Source: CAIUMH01 sp963758555 (GTDB lineage: Bacteria; Actinomycetota; Acidimicrobiia; Acidimicrobiales; RAAP-2). Taken from it: DNA of 64,000 bases. Position 1 is the stretch's first letter. Each line of letters starts with the position of its first letter. The notes beneath the pieces are model-generated. The model was not told the origin of the DNA and made no database searches. It saw only the letters and a program-made list of their open reading frames with translations. Position numbers and translations under genes: made by a program. This document shows, piece after piece, positions 24,116-35,352 of the stretch. Location: NCBI GenBank assembly GCA_963758555.1, contig CAVWVW010000005.1:1-64000 (forward strand). The letters are read 5' to 3'.

Positions 24116-24975
24116 TCAGGTTCCTGCGTCAGGTGGGCTCACGTAGCCAGCGAGCGCCGAGCTGCCGTTCCCGGCGTCTGCCAGGACCTGCTCGCTCCCA
24201 ACTTCTACGACTGAGAAGCCGGTCCTGTTGCCGTCCCCGTTCACGACGTCGGGTCCAGGCTGGCCCGCGCGTCGGCGGTCACGATCGCCACATGGCGGGC
24301 AGAGGGAGTGACGCCGAGCGCGAGTCCATAGACCGCGACGTCTCCCGGCGAGGCCACGTAGCCGCTCCCCACGGGGTGCCACGCGCCATGGTCGACCCCC
24401 CACTCGTAGAAGCTGGCTGCCCCGCCGTTGATCTCTCCCGGCTCGTAGCCATAGACGAACGCCACACCTGCCCGCTGCCACGCCCATGCCGCGAAGTCGG
24501 CACACCACTCTTCAGCCCTCTCCGTGCCAGGACACGCGTGCGTGCCAGCGTCCCAGTGGGCGCTGAACTTGTTGCAATACGTGGTGGCAGGGTTGGTTCG
24601 ATAGCCGATTTGGCTCTCTGCCAACGCCACGATCCGCTGCGACTGGCTCAGATCGGCGAGTGCGGCGTGGCTGGGAGGTGCGAAAGAGCTGCCATGGTTG
24701 AAGAGCCGGTGCCATGACGCTCCAAGGAGCACCATGCCTGCACTAGCTGCCAGCAGCAAGACGACGCGTCGTCGTGCACGTCGCCGAGCCTTCGGCACGC
24801 GGGAGGTGGGCTCGGGTGTGCGACGCGGAGCCTTGCGCGAAGAGGTGGGCGCTCGAGGTGCAGAAGGCGGAGGGCCTTGGTCGAGCTCCCGAAACGACGC
24901 CACAGGCCGTGAGCCACGTCCGCCTCGGCCCGTGGCACCTCTCTCGGGATGGCCAAGGTCTCGGTGACGACTCAT
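24116..24975 (-). CDS. membrane-anchored CHAP-type peptidoglycan amidase/peptidase, frameshifted near the 3' end
   Basis: A basic cytosolic N-terminus of about 70 residues is followed by one TM helix (RRVVLLLAASAGMVLLGASW) and an extracytoplasmic domain. The catalytic Cys lies in EEWCADFAAWAW and the His in ARHVAIVTAD, as in CHAP and NlpC/P60 cysteine peptidases. The first frame ends early at 24241. A one-base shift near 24258 restores a natural C-terminus (GQPGPDVVNGDGNRTGF onward) to 24116. Extra cysteines (TTYCNKF, HACPGT) may form a disulfide. It would cut cell-wall peptides during growth or division. It stands alone on the minus strand. Confidence 0.8.
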
Positions 24976-25334
24976 CTCGCTCGGCTCACGCGTCGCTGGC
25001 CACGGCCGCCGACAGCTCCATGAAGGACACGAAAAACGCTATCGCTCGGTACGCGAAGAATCAGGACGGGCGCCGCAATGGCGCGGCGAACGAGGCCGAA
25101 TCCTGCGATGCCTGCTCGGCGCGAGTGCGAGCGCAACCCACGTCCATGACACCCTGTCGTCGGACCGAGAGCCCCGCCTGGCTTGCCCACGTCGCTGACG
25201 GCCGACTCCAAGACGTCTTCACTGTCGACGCCGATCAACGTTTCCACGAGACGGCTGCCGCGATCGGCGCGAAGATCCTGATCACACAGAGGCGACTGCT
25301 TCACGATCTGCCTGACGAGCGACGGAGGACTGAC
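24976..25334. other. 359-nt intergenic stretch
   Basis: No supported gene. It separates the divergent CHAP gene and the decayed substrate-binding gene and should hold their promoters. An open plus-strand frame runs through to the ATG at 25335 but shows no recognisable protein. Confidence 0.4.
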
Positions 25335-26410
25335 ATGCCCGAACCGATCAAGATCGGCTGGCTCGGCTCAGCGCTCGACGGACCAGGTGGCGGCTACGAC
25401 AAGATCCACCGCCTCGCCTTCGACGAGGCCGTCGAGTAGGGCCTGCTCGACCGGCCGTACGAGTTCGTGCTCCACGCCGAGAACGGCCTGCCGAACGGCT
25501 CCGCCAAGAACGCGACCGATGGCTTCCGCTACCTCGTCGACGAGGGGTGCATCGGCGTCGCCGGCGCCTACAGCTCGGACAACGCGATCACGGTTGCTCC
25601 GCTGGCCAACGAGCTGCAGATCCCGCTGATCAGCTGGGCCGGCACCGAGCGGCTCCAGGGCGAGTACTGCTTCCGGCTCGGCAACGGTGACGTGGGCGGC
25701 GACGCCGCGCTGGTGGTGGCGTGGCTTGAGCGTCAGGGGCACCAGCGCGTGGCGGTGCTCAGCGAGATGTCGCCGAACGGTGAGGAGTACTTCCGCTACT
25801 TCCGCCAGGAGTGCCGACGTCGCGGCATCGCCATCGCCGCGGTCGAGACCGTGAGCCAGACGCCCGAGCACCTGGCCGACAACCTCGACAACCTCCGGCA
25901 GGTCGAACGCCGACGCGCTGGCCTACATGGGCTACGGGGTGCTCGCCGCAAGGGGCTCTTGCGCGAGGCGCTCGACGAGCTCCGGTGGGACCCGCCGCGG
26001 ATCATGAGCACCGCGTTCATGTTCTACCTGATGGGCTTCGACAAGTTCGAAGGATGGGTCGGCATCGACCAGCTCGACCCGAGCAATCCGCTGACCCCTG
26101 GTTCCACGAGCGGTTCATCGCCCGCTACGGCGAGGACCCGCCGCTCTGGCCCAACGCGATCCCGGTGCTGGCCTACGACACCGCGCGGGTGCTGGTCGAG
26201 GGCCTCTTCCGCGCGCCGATCCTCTCGGGACCGGGCCTGAAGGCCGGGTCTCGAGAGCATCCGCTTCATGCCCAGCACCACGGGGGCGCGCACACGCACA
26301 TCGCTTGCTCGCCCCACGAGCACGGCATGTTCCGTGGCGACTGGCTGCTCTACGGCCGGGTCAAGAACGGCAAGCTCGAGTTCGAAGGGCTGTTCGAGCC
26401 GTGGGAGTGA
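25335..26410 (+). pseudogene. decayed branched-chain amino acid/urea-type ABC substrate-binding protein
   Basis: Remnant of a periplasmic-binding-protein-fold (Peripla_BP_6) protein. It starts MPEPIKIGWLGSALDGPGGG and meets an in-frame TAG at 25437-25439 where the text continues unchanged in the same frame (DEAVE-stop-GLLDRPYEFV). The next block runs to about 25900 (CIGVAGAYSSDNAITVAPL, RVAVLSEMSPNGEEYFRYF). The frame then changes at least four times: ADALAYMGYGVLA, RKGLLREALDELRWDPP, DPWFHERFIARYGEDPP and, after 26250, ESIRFMPSTTG and GMFRGDWLLYGRV. There is no signal peptide. Nonsense plus several indels make this a genuine pseudogene. No permease or ATPase genes are nearby. Confidence 0.85.
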
Positions 26411-26467
26411 GCGCACCGGCGACGCGCTGCTTCCGTGGGCTACATCCCTCGCGAGCGAACCCGATCG

Positions 26468-27713
26468 TCAGCGAAGTCGGTAGCGAACGGGGATCCTCTT
26501 CGGGCCGCCAACGAAGACGGTGCTCATGAACTCGGGCGGGGCGGTCAGCTCTGCGTGCTCGAGGCGCGGGAAGCAGCTCGTTGAAGAACGCCTGTGTCTC
26601 GAGGCGAGCGAGGTGCGTACCGAGGCAGTAGTGAGAGCCGAAACCGAAGCCCAGGTGCCGGTTGGGTGCTCGAGTTACGTCGAAGTCGTCGGGGCAGTCG
26701 AAGACGGCCTCGTCTCGGTTGGCTGACGCAAAGGACAAGAGGACTGCGCCACCCTCCGGCACGGTGACGTCACCGAAGCGCTGCTCCGTGGTAGCCGTGC
26801 GCATGAACTGCTTGACCGGCGAGACGAAGCGGAACATCTCTTCCGCTGCCGAGGCGACGAGGGCCGTGTCGTCTTGCACGAGCTCGAGCTGCGCTGGATG
26901 AGCCACGAGCGCGGCAAAGCCGCCCCCGATCGCGGAGCTGGTGGTGTCATGGCCCGCCGTAGCGATGATCACGAAGTAGCCCACCGCCTCAAGGATCCCG
27001 ATGGGCTCACCGTCGATCGTTGCGTTGGCGACCACTGAGGCCAGGTCATCGCGAGGGGACGCTCGTCGATCCTCGACGAGCCGTTGGAAGTACTCGAAGA
27101 ACTCGAGAAGTGCCGAGAGCAACGAGTCGTCGTCGCCCTCGCGCGCCAGGTCATCGTCGACGTTGCCGAACATCTCTTGGGTGAGCTTGAGCATCAGCGG
27201 GAAGTCCTCTTCGGGGAGACCCAAGAGCGACAAGATGATGTACAGGGGATAGTTCACCGCAACGTCGACGAAGAAGTCGCACTCGCCGCCGAGCTCAGCC
27301 ATGTGGTCCACCGATCGCTTGGCCAGCTCAGCGGCTCGATCAGCGAGGCGTGCGATGCTGGTTCGCTTGAACCAGTCAGCACTGATGCGGCGATATGCGG
27401 TGTGCTCCGGAGCATCCATCTGCACGAGCGTGCGCACCGGGCTGTCTTCGATCTTCGAGCCCTCCTTCGCTGGTCCCAACGCCGGCCGAGGTGCGTTGAT
27501 CCACAGCTGCGGTTCTCGCTCGACCCTGAGCACGTCGTCATAGCGAGTCAAGGCCCAGAAGGGCAAGTAGCCGTCGACGTCGACGTAGGGCACGGGTGCT
27601 TCACGTCGGAGCAGCGCGCAGGCCTGGTAGAGGCGGGGCTCGTCGGCATAGGCCGAGGGATCGGCGAAGACCCTGGCCGCCTCCTCGATCGACTGCCCTT
27701 GCGCTGCTCGCAT
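26468..27713 (-). CDS. cytochrome P450, C-terminal frameshift
   Basis: A P450 of about 414 residues. Motifs: I-helix IIATAGHDTTSSA, ExxR region EEMFRFVSP, heme loop FGFGSHYCLGTHLARLE. After FFNELLP the frame goes astray; dropping one C in the CCC near 26575 gives RLEHAELTAPPEFMSTVFVGG and a natural end at 26468. ATG 27713 follows GGGGGGAG. The motif style resembles the CYP125/CYP142-like steroid/terpenoid group. It is the last gene of the minus-strand acyl-CoA operon, so hydroxylation of the operon's substrate is a reasonable inference. It is only distantly similar to the P450 at 21504-22706. Confidence 0.88.
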
Positions 27714-27810
27714 CTTGCTCCCCCCGTGACGTCAGCGCATCGTACTGTGAGGGCGATCGCACAGCGCGGCCCGTGGGTTCTCCAAGCGTGCCGCGAGGTG
27801 TCCTCCGCGC

Positions 27811-29385
27811 TCAGGTGCCCGAAGAGCGCTTGGGCCCGCATGCGCAGCTCACGTTTGAGCACCTTGCCGCTGGGGTTGAGGGGAAGCTTGTCGAGCCGAG
27901 CGAAGAAGCGAGGGGCCTTGAAGTTGGCCATGTGCTCTCGGCACCACGCCCCGAGCTCCTCGACTCGAGCTCCTGTCCATCTCGGAGCACCACGAAGGCG
28001 ACACCGACCTCACCGAGCCGGTCGTCGTCGACGCCGACGACCGCGGCCTGGGTGATCTCAGCTCGACGCAAGAGGATGGACTCCACCTCGGCCGGCGACA
28101 CGTTGAACCCGCCGACGATGATGATGTCCTTCTTCCTATCCACGATCCGCAGGTACCCCTCGATTCCGAGGTAGCCGACGTCCCCCGTGTGGAGCCAGCC
28201 CTCGTCGTCGATCGCCTTCGCCGTGGCGGTCGGATCGCCGACGTAGCCGTCATGAGGTTGAACCCACGGACCAGGATCTCTCCCGTCTCACCGAGGGGCA
28301 CCTCGGAGCCTTCGTCGTCGACCACCGCGAGCTCGAGGCCCTCGAGTGGATGGCCCACCGTGGTGGCGATGGTCTCGATGGAGTCATTCGTCTCGCAGAG
28401 CGTCACTGTGCCATGGGTCTCGGTGAGGCCATAGGCCGTGATGACACTGTCGAGATGGAGGTCATGTCGCATGCGGGCGATGAGCTCGACCGGGACGACC
28501 GCTGCCCCGGTGACAGAGAGCCGCAGTGATCCAAGATCAAACCAGTCGAAGCCAGGATCACCAAGAAGTGACTGGAAGACCGACGGAGGTCCAGGCAAGA
28601 CGGTGATCTTCTCCCGCTCGATGAGATCCGCCACCGCTTGGGACTCGAAGACTGGGAAGGGGATGAGGGTCGCACCTCTGAGGAAGCTCGCCAGCACACC
28701 GGACTTGAGCCCCGCGGTGTGGAAGAAGGGATAGACCATGACCATCCGGTCTCCACGCTCGATGCCGACGCCTCTCGACCACTGGCGGTAGGTCTCGACG
28801 CTCGCCCCGTGGCGCAGCACCGCGCCCTTGGGTAGCCCTGTGGTCCCCGACGTAAAGATGATGTCGCTCGGGTCCTCACGCCGACGACCTCTTCTCTGGC
28901 CCTTGCGTCATCAGACGTCACCAGTCCCCGCGATGGACGAAGTCCTCGAGCGAGAGGGCCTCCGACGGGACGGCACCACTGAAGACGACGATCTCTCGGA
29001 GCAGCCGGCCCTCGGCCCCTCGCAGATAGCCCAGGTAGTTCGCACCGAGGAAATCAGTGACGGTGAAGAGGAGGTCCACACCGGCAGTCTCGAGGACGTC
29101 CGCTGCTTCGTCGCCCTTGTAGCGAGTGTTGATCGGCACCAGGATCCCGCCCACGCCGTAGATGGCGAAGGAGAGCAGGATCCAGTCGAGGCTGTTGGGG
29201 GCCCAGATGGCCACGCGGTCACCCGCCTCGACGCCCGAGCCGATGAGCGAACGCTCGAGCACCTCGACCCGATCGGCGATCTCGCTGAAGCTCATCCTCC
29301 GATCACCATCAACCACCGCCTCAAGACCACCGAAGGGGGTCGCGGCCGCTCGGACGACCTGGGGGATGGTCTCAGGAAGCCCCAT
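27811..29385 (-). pseudogene. acyl-CoA synthetase (AMP-forming), multiple frameshifts
   Basis: Fatty-acid/aromatic-acid CoA ligase of about 520 residues, read in pieces. Block 1 (29385 to about 28920) has RVAIWAPNSLDWILL and GGILVPINTRYKG. The AMP-binding P-loop (about 28860) is disrupted across frames. Block 2 (28820 to about 28255) has VYPFFHTAGLKSGVL, VITAYGLTETHGT and GETGEILVRGFN. Block 3 (28143-27960) has DRKKDIIIVGGFNVSPAEVE. Block 4 (27931-27830) has the catalytic lysine in LNPSGKVLKREL. At least four indels are needed. The motifs are otherwise well kept, so decay is recent or the indels are artefacts. It would activate the operon's acid substrate. ATG 29385 overlaps the preceding hydratase gene. 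Confidence 0.82.
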
Positions 29386-30206
29386 CGCTCGCCTCTCTGA
29401 CCACCGGAGCCGCCCAGCGGGGCTCTCGACCCTCCATCGCTGCCAGGGGGCCTTCCATCTGGTCGGGATGGCCCCAGAGCGAGGTGACGTCGCCTGCGCC
29501 CTGCCTGCACGCGTCGGTCAGGCCCAGCTCAAAGGATCGCCAGAGCGCCCGCTTCGTCGCGGCCAGCGCGGCGGGCGAGTTCTTGGCGATCTTCTCGCCG
29601 AGCTGCTGGGCCTCTCGTCGGAGATCCTCGGGAGGATCGACGATCTGGCTGATCATCCCGAGCTCATAGGCCCGCTCGACGCTCATGCGCTCGTGGCGGC
29701 CTACCAGCGCCATGCGCATCGCCGGCTCGGCGGCCATCTTGCGCAGGAGCCCGATCGGCTCGAACGCCACGACCTGGCCGACGGAGACGTGGGGATCGAG
29801 GAACGAGGCGTTCGACGAGGCGATGACGATGTCGGCGTCGGCCACCCAGTGGAACCCTCCACCGGCACAGATGCCGTTGACGGCGGTGATCACCGGCTTC
29901 GTGACCCCCTGGTGCCAGGCGGTGAAGTGGAGGTCGAAGCTCCTCGAGGCCCTCGCGGTACATGCTCCATGCCCTCCTCGTCCTCGGCGAACTCCGAGAC
30001 GTCCACGCCGGTCTGGAAGGCACGGCCCTCGCCGGTGTGGACGATGACGCGGACGTCGGGGTCGGCCTCGAGCTCGAGCCAGGCCACGGCGAACTCGTCG
30101 CGCATCGCGCGTTCATGGCGTTGAGCTGTGCGGGACGGTTGTTGATCAGCCAGCCGACAGGGCCCTGGCGCTCCACGAGCAGGTGATCGAACTGTGAGTA
30201 GCTCAC
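29372..30206 (-). pseudogene. enoyl-CoA hydratase/isomerase 1, frameshifted
   Basis: Crotonase-fold protein of about 278 residues. It starts with GTG at 30206 behind AGGAGGGG: SYSQFDHLLVERQGPVGWL. It continues in another frame with DPDVRVIVHTGEGRAFQTGVD, and from 29893 in a third with ITAVNGICAGGGFHWVADAD, which includes the oxyanion-hole GAGG-like loop. The C-terminus reads ELGLTDACRQGAGDV. About three indels are needed. It is closely related along its length to hydratase 3 (31056-31891), with the same unusual WGHPDQ-EGPL tail, so the two are tandem duplicates separated by hydratase 2. Confidence 0.8.
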
Positions 30207-30246
30207 CGGTCCCCTCCTCGGAGCAATCGGGTCTGACGCCATCCCC

Positions 30247-31015
30247 TCACGACGAGGCCTTTCTTCGATCGAGCGATGCCTTGATGGCCACGATGCGCTC
30301 GTTGAAGCCCGGCTGCTCCATCGACCACGCCTGAGCCTCGAGCTCCAGCGCCGTAGCCTGCTCGAAGTCCGAGAAGCGCAGGCTGCGCCGGAGGGTCTGC
30401 TTAGTCCTCTCGACCAGGGCTCGAGGACGGCCCGCGGCCCGGCGAGCCAGCGCCGCTGCTCGCACTTCGAGCTCGTGGCTTGGGACGCATCGCCACGCCA
30501 GCCCCGCCACGGCCGCTTCCTCGCCATCGAGGGTGTCGCCCATCAAGATGAGCGCGGCCGCTCCTTGTGCTCCGACGCGCTCGATGAGCTTGAACAGGCA
30601 TCCGCCTCCTGGGTGGATGCCGACGTCGAGGAACCGGGGGTCGAACGTGGCTCCAGGTGACGTCAGCACGACGTCGCAGGCGAGCGGGAGGTTGATCCCC
30701 GCTCCGATGACAGGGCTCCCGACGGCCGCGATCGTGGGAACGGGCGCCGCGACAAGCGCTTCGAAGCCTCGGTAGGCCTCTTCAAGCGGTGCGTCTCGAT
30801 GAGCAGGCCATCGAGCGAACCCCCTGCACAGAAGACAGGCGGGTCGGCGACGAGCACCACAGCCCCTGCCCCCGCCTCGACCGATCTTCCACCAGACGAG
30901 CGAGCTGCCAGCTGAGCTCGGTGGTGAGGACGTTGCGCTGCGCTGGGTTGGTCAGCCGGACCCACGCGACCTCGTGCTCGTCGAGACGCAGCTCGACGAG
31001 CTGACGCTCAGTCAT
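30247..31015 (-). pseudogene. enoyl-CoA hydratase/isomerase 2, frameshifted
   Basis: Crotonase-fold protein of about 255 residues starting MTERQLVELRLDEHEVAWVRL at 31015. The frame changes near 30900 (AGAGAVVLVADPPVFCAGGS holds the first oxyanion-hole loop) and again near 30780. The last block from 30740 to 30247 is clean, with FDPRFLDVGIHPGGGCLF and RSLRFSDFEQATALE. It is unlike hydratases 1 and 3 and probably has its own step in the pathway. About two indels are needed. It lies 40 nt from each neighbouring hydratase gene. Confidence 0.78.
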
Positions 31016-31055
31016 GTCCCGCTCCTGGAGCCGCTCATTCTCGCTCCCGGACCCG

Positions 31056-31891
31056 CTACGCGGCGGCCACCGGCGCCACCCATACGGGATCTCGGCGCTC
31101 GGAGAAGGCGAGAGGGCCCTCATCCTGGTCTGGATGGCCCCACACCGAGACGATGTCTCCGGCGCCCGCCTTGCAGGCGTCGGTCAGACCGAGCTCAAGG
31201 TCCGCCACATCGCACGCTTCGTCGCCGCCATCGCGGCAGGGGAGTTCCGGGCGATCGTCTCTGCCAGCTCTTGTGCGACGCGCCGAGATCCCCGGAGGAT
31301 CGACGATCTCGCTGACCAGGCCCAGCTGGTGCGCCCGGGCGACCGGGAGCCTCTCGTGGCTTCCGAGCAGGGCCATCCGGAAGACCGCCTCGGCTGGGAT
31401 CTTGCGAGCAAGCGCGATGACCTCGAAGGCCGACACCTGGCCGAGAGAGACATGGGGATCGAGGAAGCTGGCGTCCGACGAGGCCAGCACCACGTCAGCA
31501 TCGGCAACGAAGTGCAGCCCACCACCGGCACACGTCCCGTTGATCGCCGCGATCACAGGCTTGTCGACACGGTTGTGCCATGCCGTGAGTCGAAGCTCCG
31601 CATCTCTCGTGCGCCGTGATTGCTCTCGCAACGCTTCTCGGTCGTGAGCGAGCTCAGCGACGTCGAGCCCACTCTGGAACGTGCCACCTTCACCTGTGTT
31701 GACGATCACCCGAACCTTCGGATCAGCGTCGAGGGTCCTCCATGCCTCTTCAAGCCGCGCAGCATCGTGGCGTTCATGGCGTTGCCGACCTCGGGACGAT
31801 TGAAGATGAGCCAGCCGACAGGACCGCGCTTGGCCAGGAGCAGGGTAGAGAGGCGCTGGACCTCATCGAACTCGGGTGTGGCCTCGCTCAT
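31056..31891 (-). pseudogene. enoyl-CoA hydratase/isomerase 3, frameshifted
   Basis: Crotonase-fold protein of about 278 residues starting MSEATPEFDEVQRLS at 31891. The first frame ends after NAMNATMLRGL near 31750. The main block (31709 to about 31310) has VNTGEGGTFQSGLDVAEL and INGTCAGGGLHFVADADVV. About 55 bases near 31290-31240 are read in another frame (AQELAETIARNSPAAMAATK) before the original frame returns for ELGLTDACKAGAGDI, a pair of compensating indels. It is a tandem paralogue of hydratase 1. It is part of the acyl-CoA operon. Confidence 0.8.
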
Positions 31892-31977
31892 CTCACCGCT
31901 CCTCTTCTTCGTGGCTCTTCTTCGCTCCGCAGCCCGCTTGGTTGGTGGAGGCATCCCGTGGTGCTTGCCCCCTTCAC

Positions 31978-33269
31978 TCAGCCGCGTGGCACGTCGCGCC
32001 AAGGCACGCCTCGGTAGGGATCGGCCTCACGAGGGAGGCCGAGCACTCGTTCGGCCACGATGTTCAGGTTGATCTCCGTGGTACCGCCCTCGATGGTGTT
32101 GGCCCGACTTCGAAGCATGCTCTTCACCTCGTAGGGAAGGCCTTCGGCGTAGCGATCGCTCGGTTCAGCGTGCTGCGGGTCCACAGGTCGCGGCCAGGCG
32201 AGCGAGCCTTGACCTAAGAGGTTGGCGGCCATCAGCGCACACGCTGGTTGAGGCTTCCTTGATGGATCTTGCCCACCGAGCTCGCCGCGCCGAGGGGCCG
32301 ACCCGCCTTCGCTCCGGCGCGGACTCGTTGGTTGGTCCAGTTGCGGATGCGCTCCTCCAGCACCAGCTGGGCGATCTCTTGTCGGATCAGAGGGTCCTCC
32401 CAGCCAGGAGACCGACCTTCGGCTGAGTTGGCCTTGGCCAGGGTGACGAGCCGCTCGGCCCCGCTGCCTCCGACGCGGTCCACGCCTCCAGAACCTGAAC
32501 CGGAGACCATCTGGCGCTCACCGCTCAGCGTCGCGTTCCCCACAGCCCATCCGTCGTTGATCTCACCAACACGTTGGTGGTCGGGGACAGCGCACCATCC
32601 AAGAAGACCTCGTTAAAGTCGATCTCACCCGGTGATGTGGCGCAGGGGGCGGACTTCGACACCTGGCTTGCGCATGCCGATCAAGAAGTAGGTAATGCCC
32701 TGGCGCTTGGGCACGCCGTATCGGTCCGGGCGAGCAGGACACCGAAGTCGGCCAGGTGGGCCCAGGTATTCCAGACCTTCTGACCAGTGATCACCCAGCC
32801 GCACCGTCTCTGCTCGCTCCGGTGGAAGCGACGCAAGGTCTGAGCCTGCCCCGGGCTCACTGAACAGCTGGCACCACAACCTCCTCGTTCCGCACGATCG
32901 GTGGCAGAAATCGTAGTCGCTGGTCCTCGGTCCCGAATGCGAAGAGCGCCGGCGCGGCCAGGCTCAGGCCCAGAGGATTGAGCCGACCCAGGTTGTACGG
33001 AGCCAGCTGCGTCTCGACCATACGGGCCTCCTCGGGGGTCAGTCCAGCCCCTGCATACTCGACGGGCCAGGTGGGAGCCACCAACCCGACGCGGCGAACT
33101 GGGGGTACCACGCCTCGTAGTCTGCGCGGGTCCGGACCTTGCGGATGGCCAAGGATCCGCCTCGCCGCCCGGCCTGCCAGGCTCCTGGGACGTCTCAACC
33201 CACGTCGGAGTCCGTCTGCCAACTCGTCGGCGGGAAGGCCCGTCGCACGACGTCTCTGCTCCTCGTCAC
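31978..33269 (-). pseudogene. acyl-CoA dehydrogenase, multiple frameshifts
   Basis: FAD-dependent acyl-CoA dehydrogenase of about 425 residues. Pieces in order: VRTRADYEAWYPQFAASG, then PTWPVEYAGAGLTPEEARMV (substrate-binding N-domain), LFSEPGAGSDLASL (FAD loop), GITYFLIGMRKPGVEVRPL (beta-domain), a helical block with DPLIRQEIAQLVLEERIRNW, and the C-terminal SRANTIEGGTTEINLNIVAERVLGLP. The likely start is GTG at 33269, overlapping the stop of hydratase 4 by one base (TAGTG). At least four indels separate the pieces. It belongs to the group acting on bulky or long side chains in actinobacterial steroid-like operons; that detail is inference. Confidence 0.8.
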
Positions 33270-34057
33270 TACCGACCCTCGAACTCGGGTGGTCCGACGA
33301 TCGCTTGAACGCCTGGAGGCCCTCCGGAAATCCTCGCTGCGGGACGAGAGCTCCATGGCGAATCCCTCGTTGCGAAGCTGCTCATCGAGTGAGACGAAGC
33401 ACCAGCGTGCAGCAGCCATTTGGTCAGGCCCAGGCGACACGGTGGGCCCGGAGGCGACCTGCTCAACCAGGGCCTGTGCCTCGGCAGCGAGCTCGGCGCT
33501 TGGGACGACTCGGTCGACAAGCGCCAGTCGAGTGCCTCGGTTGCCGAAAGCCGCCGGCCGAAGAGGAGGAGCTCCCGCGCTCTCGCCAGGCCCATGGCCG
33601 AGGGAGCAGCCAGGTGGCTCCGCTGTCAGGCGTGAAGCCCCGCGACGCGAAGGGCTCCCAGAACGTGGCGTCGCTCGTCGCCACCGTCATGTCTGCCGCC
33701 GCCGCGACCTGCAGGCCGATCCAGCCGCCCAACCCTGGACAGCACAGACCACGGGGACCTGCACGCTGCAGAGCAGGGGGATCAGCCGATGCGCCTGGGA
33801 GGGAACTCGGCGTTGAATGGAGCCGACCTGCGGACGGACGGTGGTCTCCTCGTTGCGGGCGACGATGTCGGCCCCAGCGCAGAAGTGGTCGCCCTCGCCA
33901 CTGATCAGGATGACTCGAACGCGCTCGTCGCGCCCGGCGGCATCGACCGCGTCGATGAGCCCGGCCATCATGGTGTCGTCGATGGCATTGCGAACAGCGG
34001 GTCGGCTCAGCCTCAGCTGGAGGACGCCTTCCTCCAGCTTGATGCCCAGGCCATCAC
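33269..34057 (-). pseudogene. enoyl-CoA hydratase/isomerase 4, frameshifted
   Basis: Crotonase-fold protein of about 263 residues. Block 1 (from about 34050) has GIKLEEGVLQLRLSRPAVRNA and GEGDHFCAGADI. Block 2 (33732-33600) has GGWIGLQVAAAADM and SRGFTPDSGATWLL. Block 3 (33595-33530) has ARELLLFGRRLSATEALDW. The last pieces have LDEQLRNEGFAMELSSRSEDF and end PPEFEGR at 33269. GTG at 34057 is the likely start. About four indels are needed. It is not closely similar to hydratases 1-3. Its stop overlaps the acyl-CoA dehydrogenase start. Confidence 0.75.
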
Positions 34058-34077
34058 TGCCCGGTAGGGGTCGGGTC

Positions 34078-35352
34078 TCATCGCAGCGGTGCCGCCGTGC
34101 CTGCAGCGAAGGCGTCGGCGATAGCGTCGAGCGCACAGGTGAGGTCGGTCGATCCGCCCTGGTGGATCAGGCAGTCGCACCGCACCGTGCTCCCGACTCG
34201 GCAGCAAGATCGTGGCGTGCCCCAACGTGGTGATCTCGCCTCGCTGACTCGTCGCCTCCATCGTCACGTCCACAGCCGGGCTCCCCTCGTCGGTCACGTA
34301 GGTGCTCACCACGCGACCGGAGAGGAACTGCGTGTCCCCGACGTAGTTGAACTTGCGAAACTCGCAGTCGAGCTTCCAGAGCCATGCCTCGTCACCCATC
34401 CAGTCTGTGCACAGGTGGATCAGCCACGTCTCTCGCATCCGTCCGTAGTCGAACGTGGTCGGGTTCCCCGAGCGGCGAGCGAACTCGGGATCCCAGTGCA
34501 CTCGCTGCATCACGTCGGGAATGTTGAGCTCGTCACGGTGGAAGAACCGCGGATCCTCCGTCGGTTCTGGAACGCCAGACGAAGTGGCTTCACCCCGTAG
34601 AGCCCCATCCCCATCCCTACATGCCAGCAGATGATGTCGGTCACGGTCAAGGGGCCCTTGACCATGGGGCCGACGAGGTCGCCTTGGCCCACGTCCTCGA
34701 ACCAGCGCGTCTTGGCTCCACGAGGACCTTCTGAGGCGTAGAGCGAGTCGATGCGATCGATCTCCTCATCTGCGTAGGGTCGGATCTCGACGTCGTCGTA
34801 CTTCTTGGCCGAGCGGGCCTTGCTCCGCTCGGTGCGGATCATGAGTCGGTACTGGCCAGCCAGCAACGGTCCACCGTCGACCTGGAAGACCTGGCCGGTC
34901 CACTCGTGCACCGCCCGATCAGCAAACTCGCTCGGCTTGTCCAGCACGCCAACCAAGGCGTTGCGGCGCTTCACCTTCTGACCGGGCGTGAGTGGCGCCC
35001 ACCACTCTCGAGCGCTCGCCGCGTAGAAGGCGTGCACGCCGCTGAGCGGATCGCCGTGGAGCAGCGCTCGATGCTCGTCGGAGAGCGAGGCGACCTCATC
35101 GACACCGATGAGCGAGTCACCGCCCACCAAGGGTGGCGGAGCGATCACCGAGCCCCAGCGAGAAGCGGCGCCGTAGCCCTCATCGGACCAGAGCGGATTG
35201 TCGTCACCGTAGGAGACAGCGACGTGACGAAACGAGTCGAGGCCAGGCTCTGCGTAGTGCGGGGGAACCGGGTTGGGCTGGGCGATGCCGATCCGCTCTC
35301 GGAGCTGCTCGATGCCGGCGTCGGTGATCTTGCCTCGCTCAGCCACGATCAC
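34078..35352 (-). CDS. double hot-dog MaoC-like acyl dehydratase, frameshifted
   Basis: About 420 residues. The N-terminal FAS1-type dehydratase domain has PVPPHYAEPGLDSFRHVAVS and PLVGGDSLIGVDEV. The middle contains EWTGQVFQVDGGPLLAGQYR. After QNRRRI near 34556 the frame shifts, and the MaoC-like half continues with RVHWDPEFARRSGNPTTFDYG, holding the D-x-(4-5)-H-like catalytic region in a changed form, and GHATILLPSREHG. A further shift near the 3' end is possible, so the end is approximate. GTG 35352 directly follows the stop of the isochorismatase-like gene. It would hydrate an enoyl-CoA in the operon's beta-oxidation. Confidence 0.75.

Noticed and set aside
25437..25439. TAG as a recoded (read-through or pyrrolysine) codon
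   Set aside because: The same gene has several frameshifts, so loss of function explains the stop more simply; no recoding element is visible.
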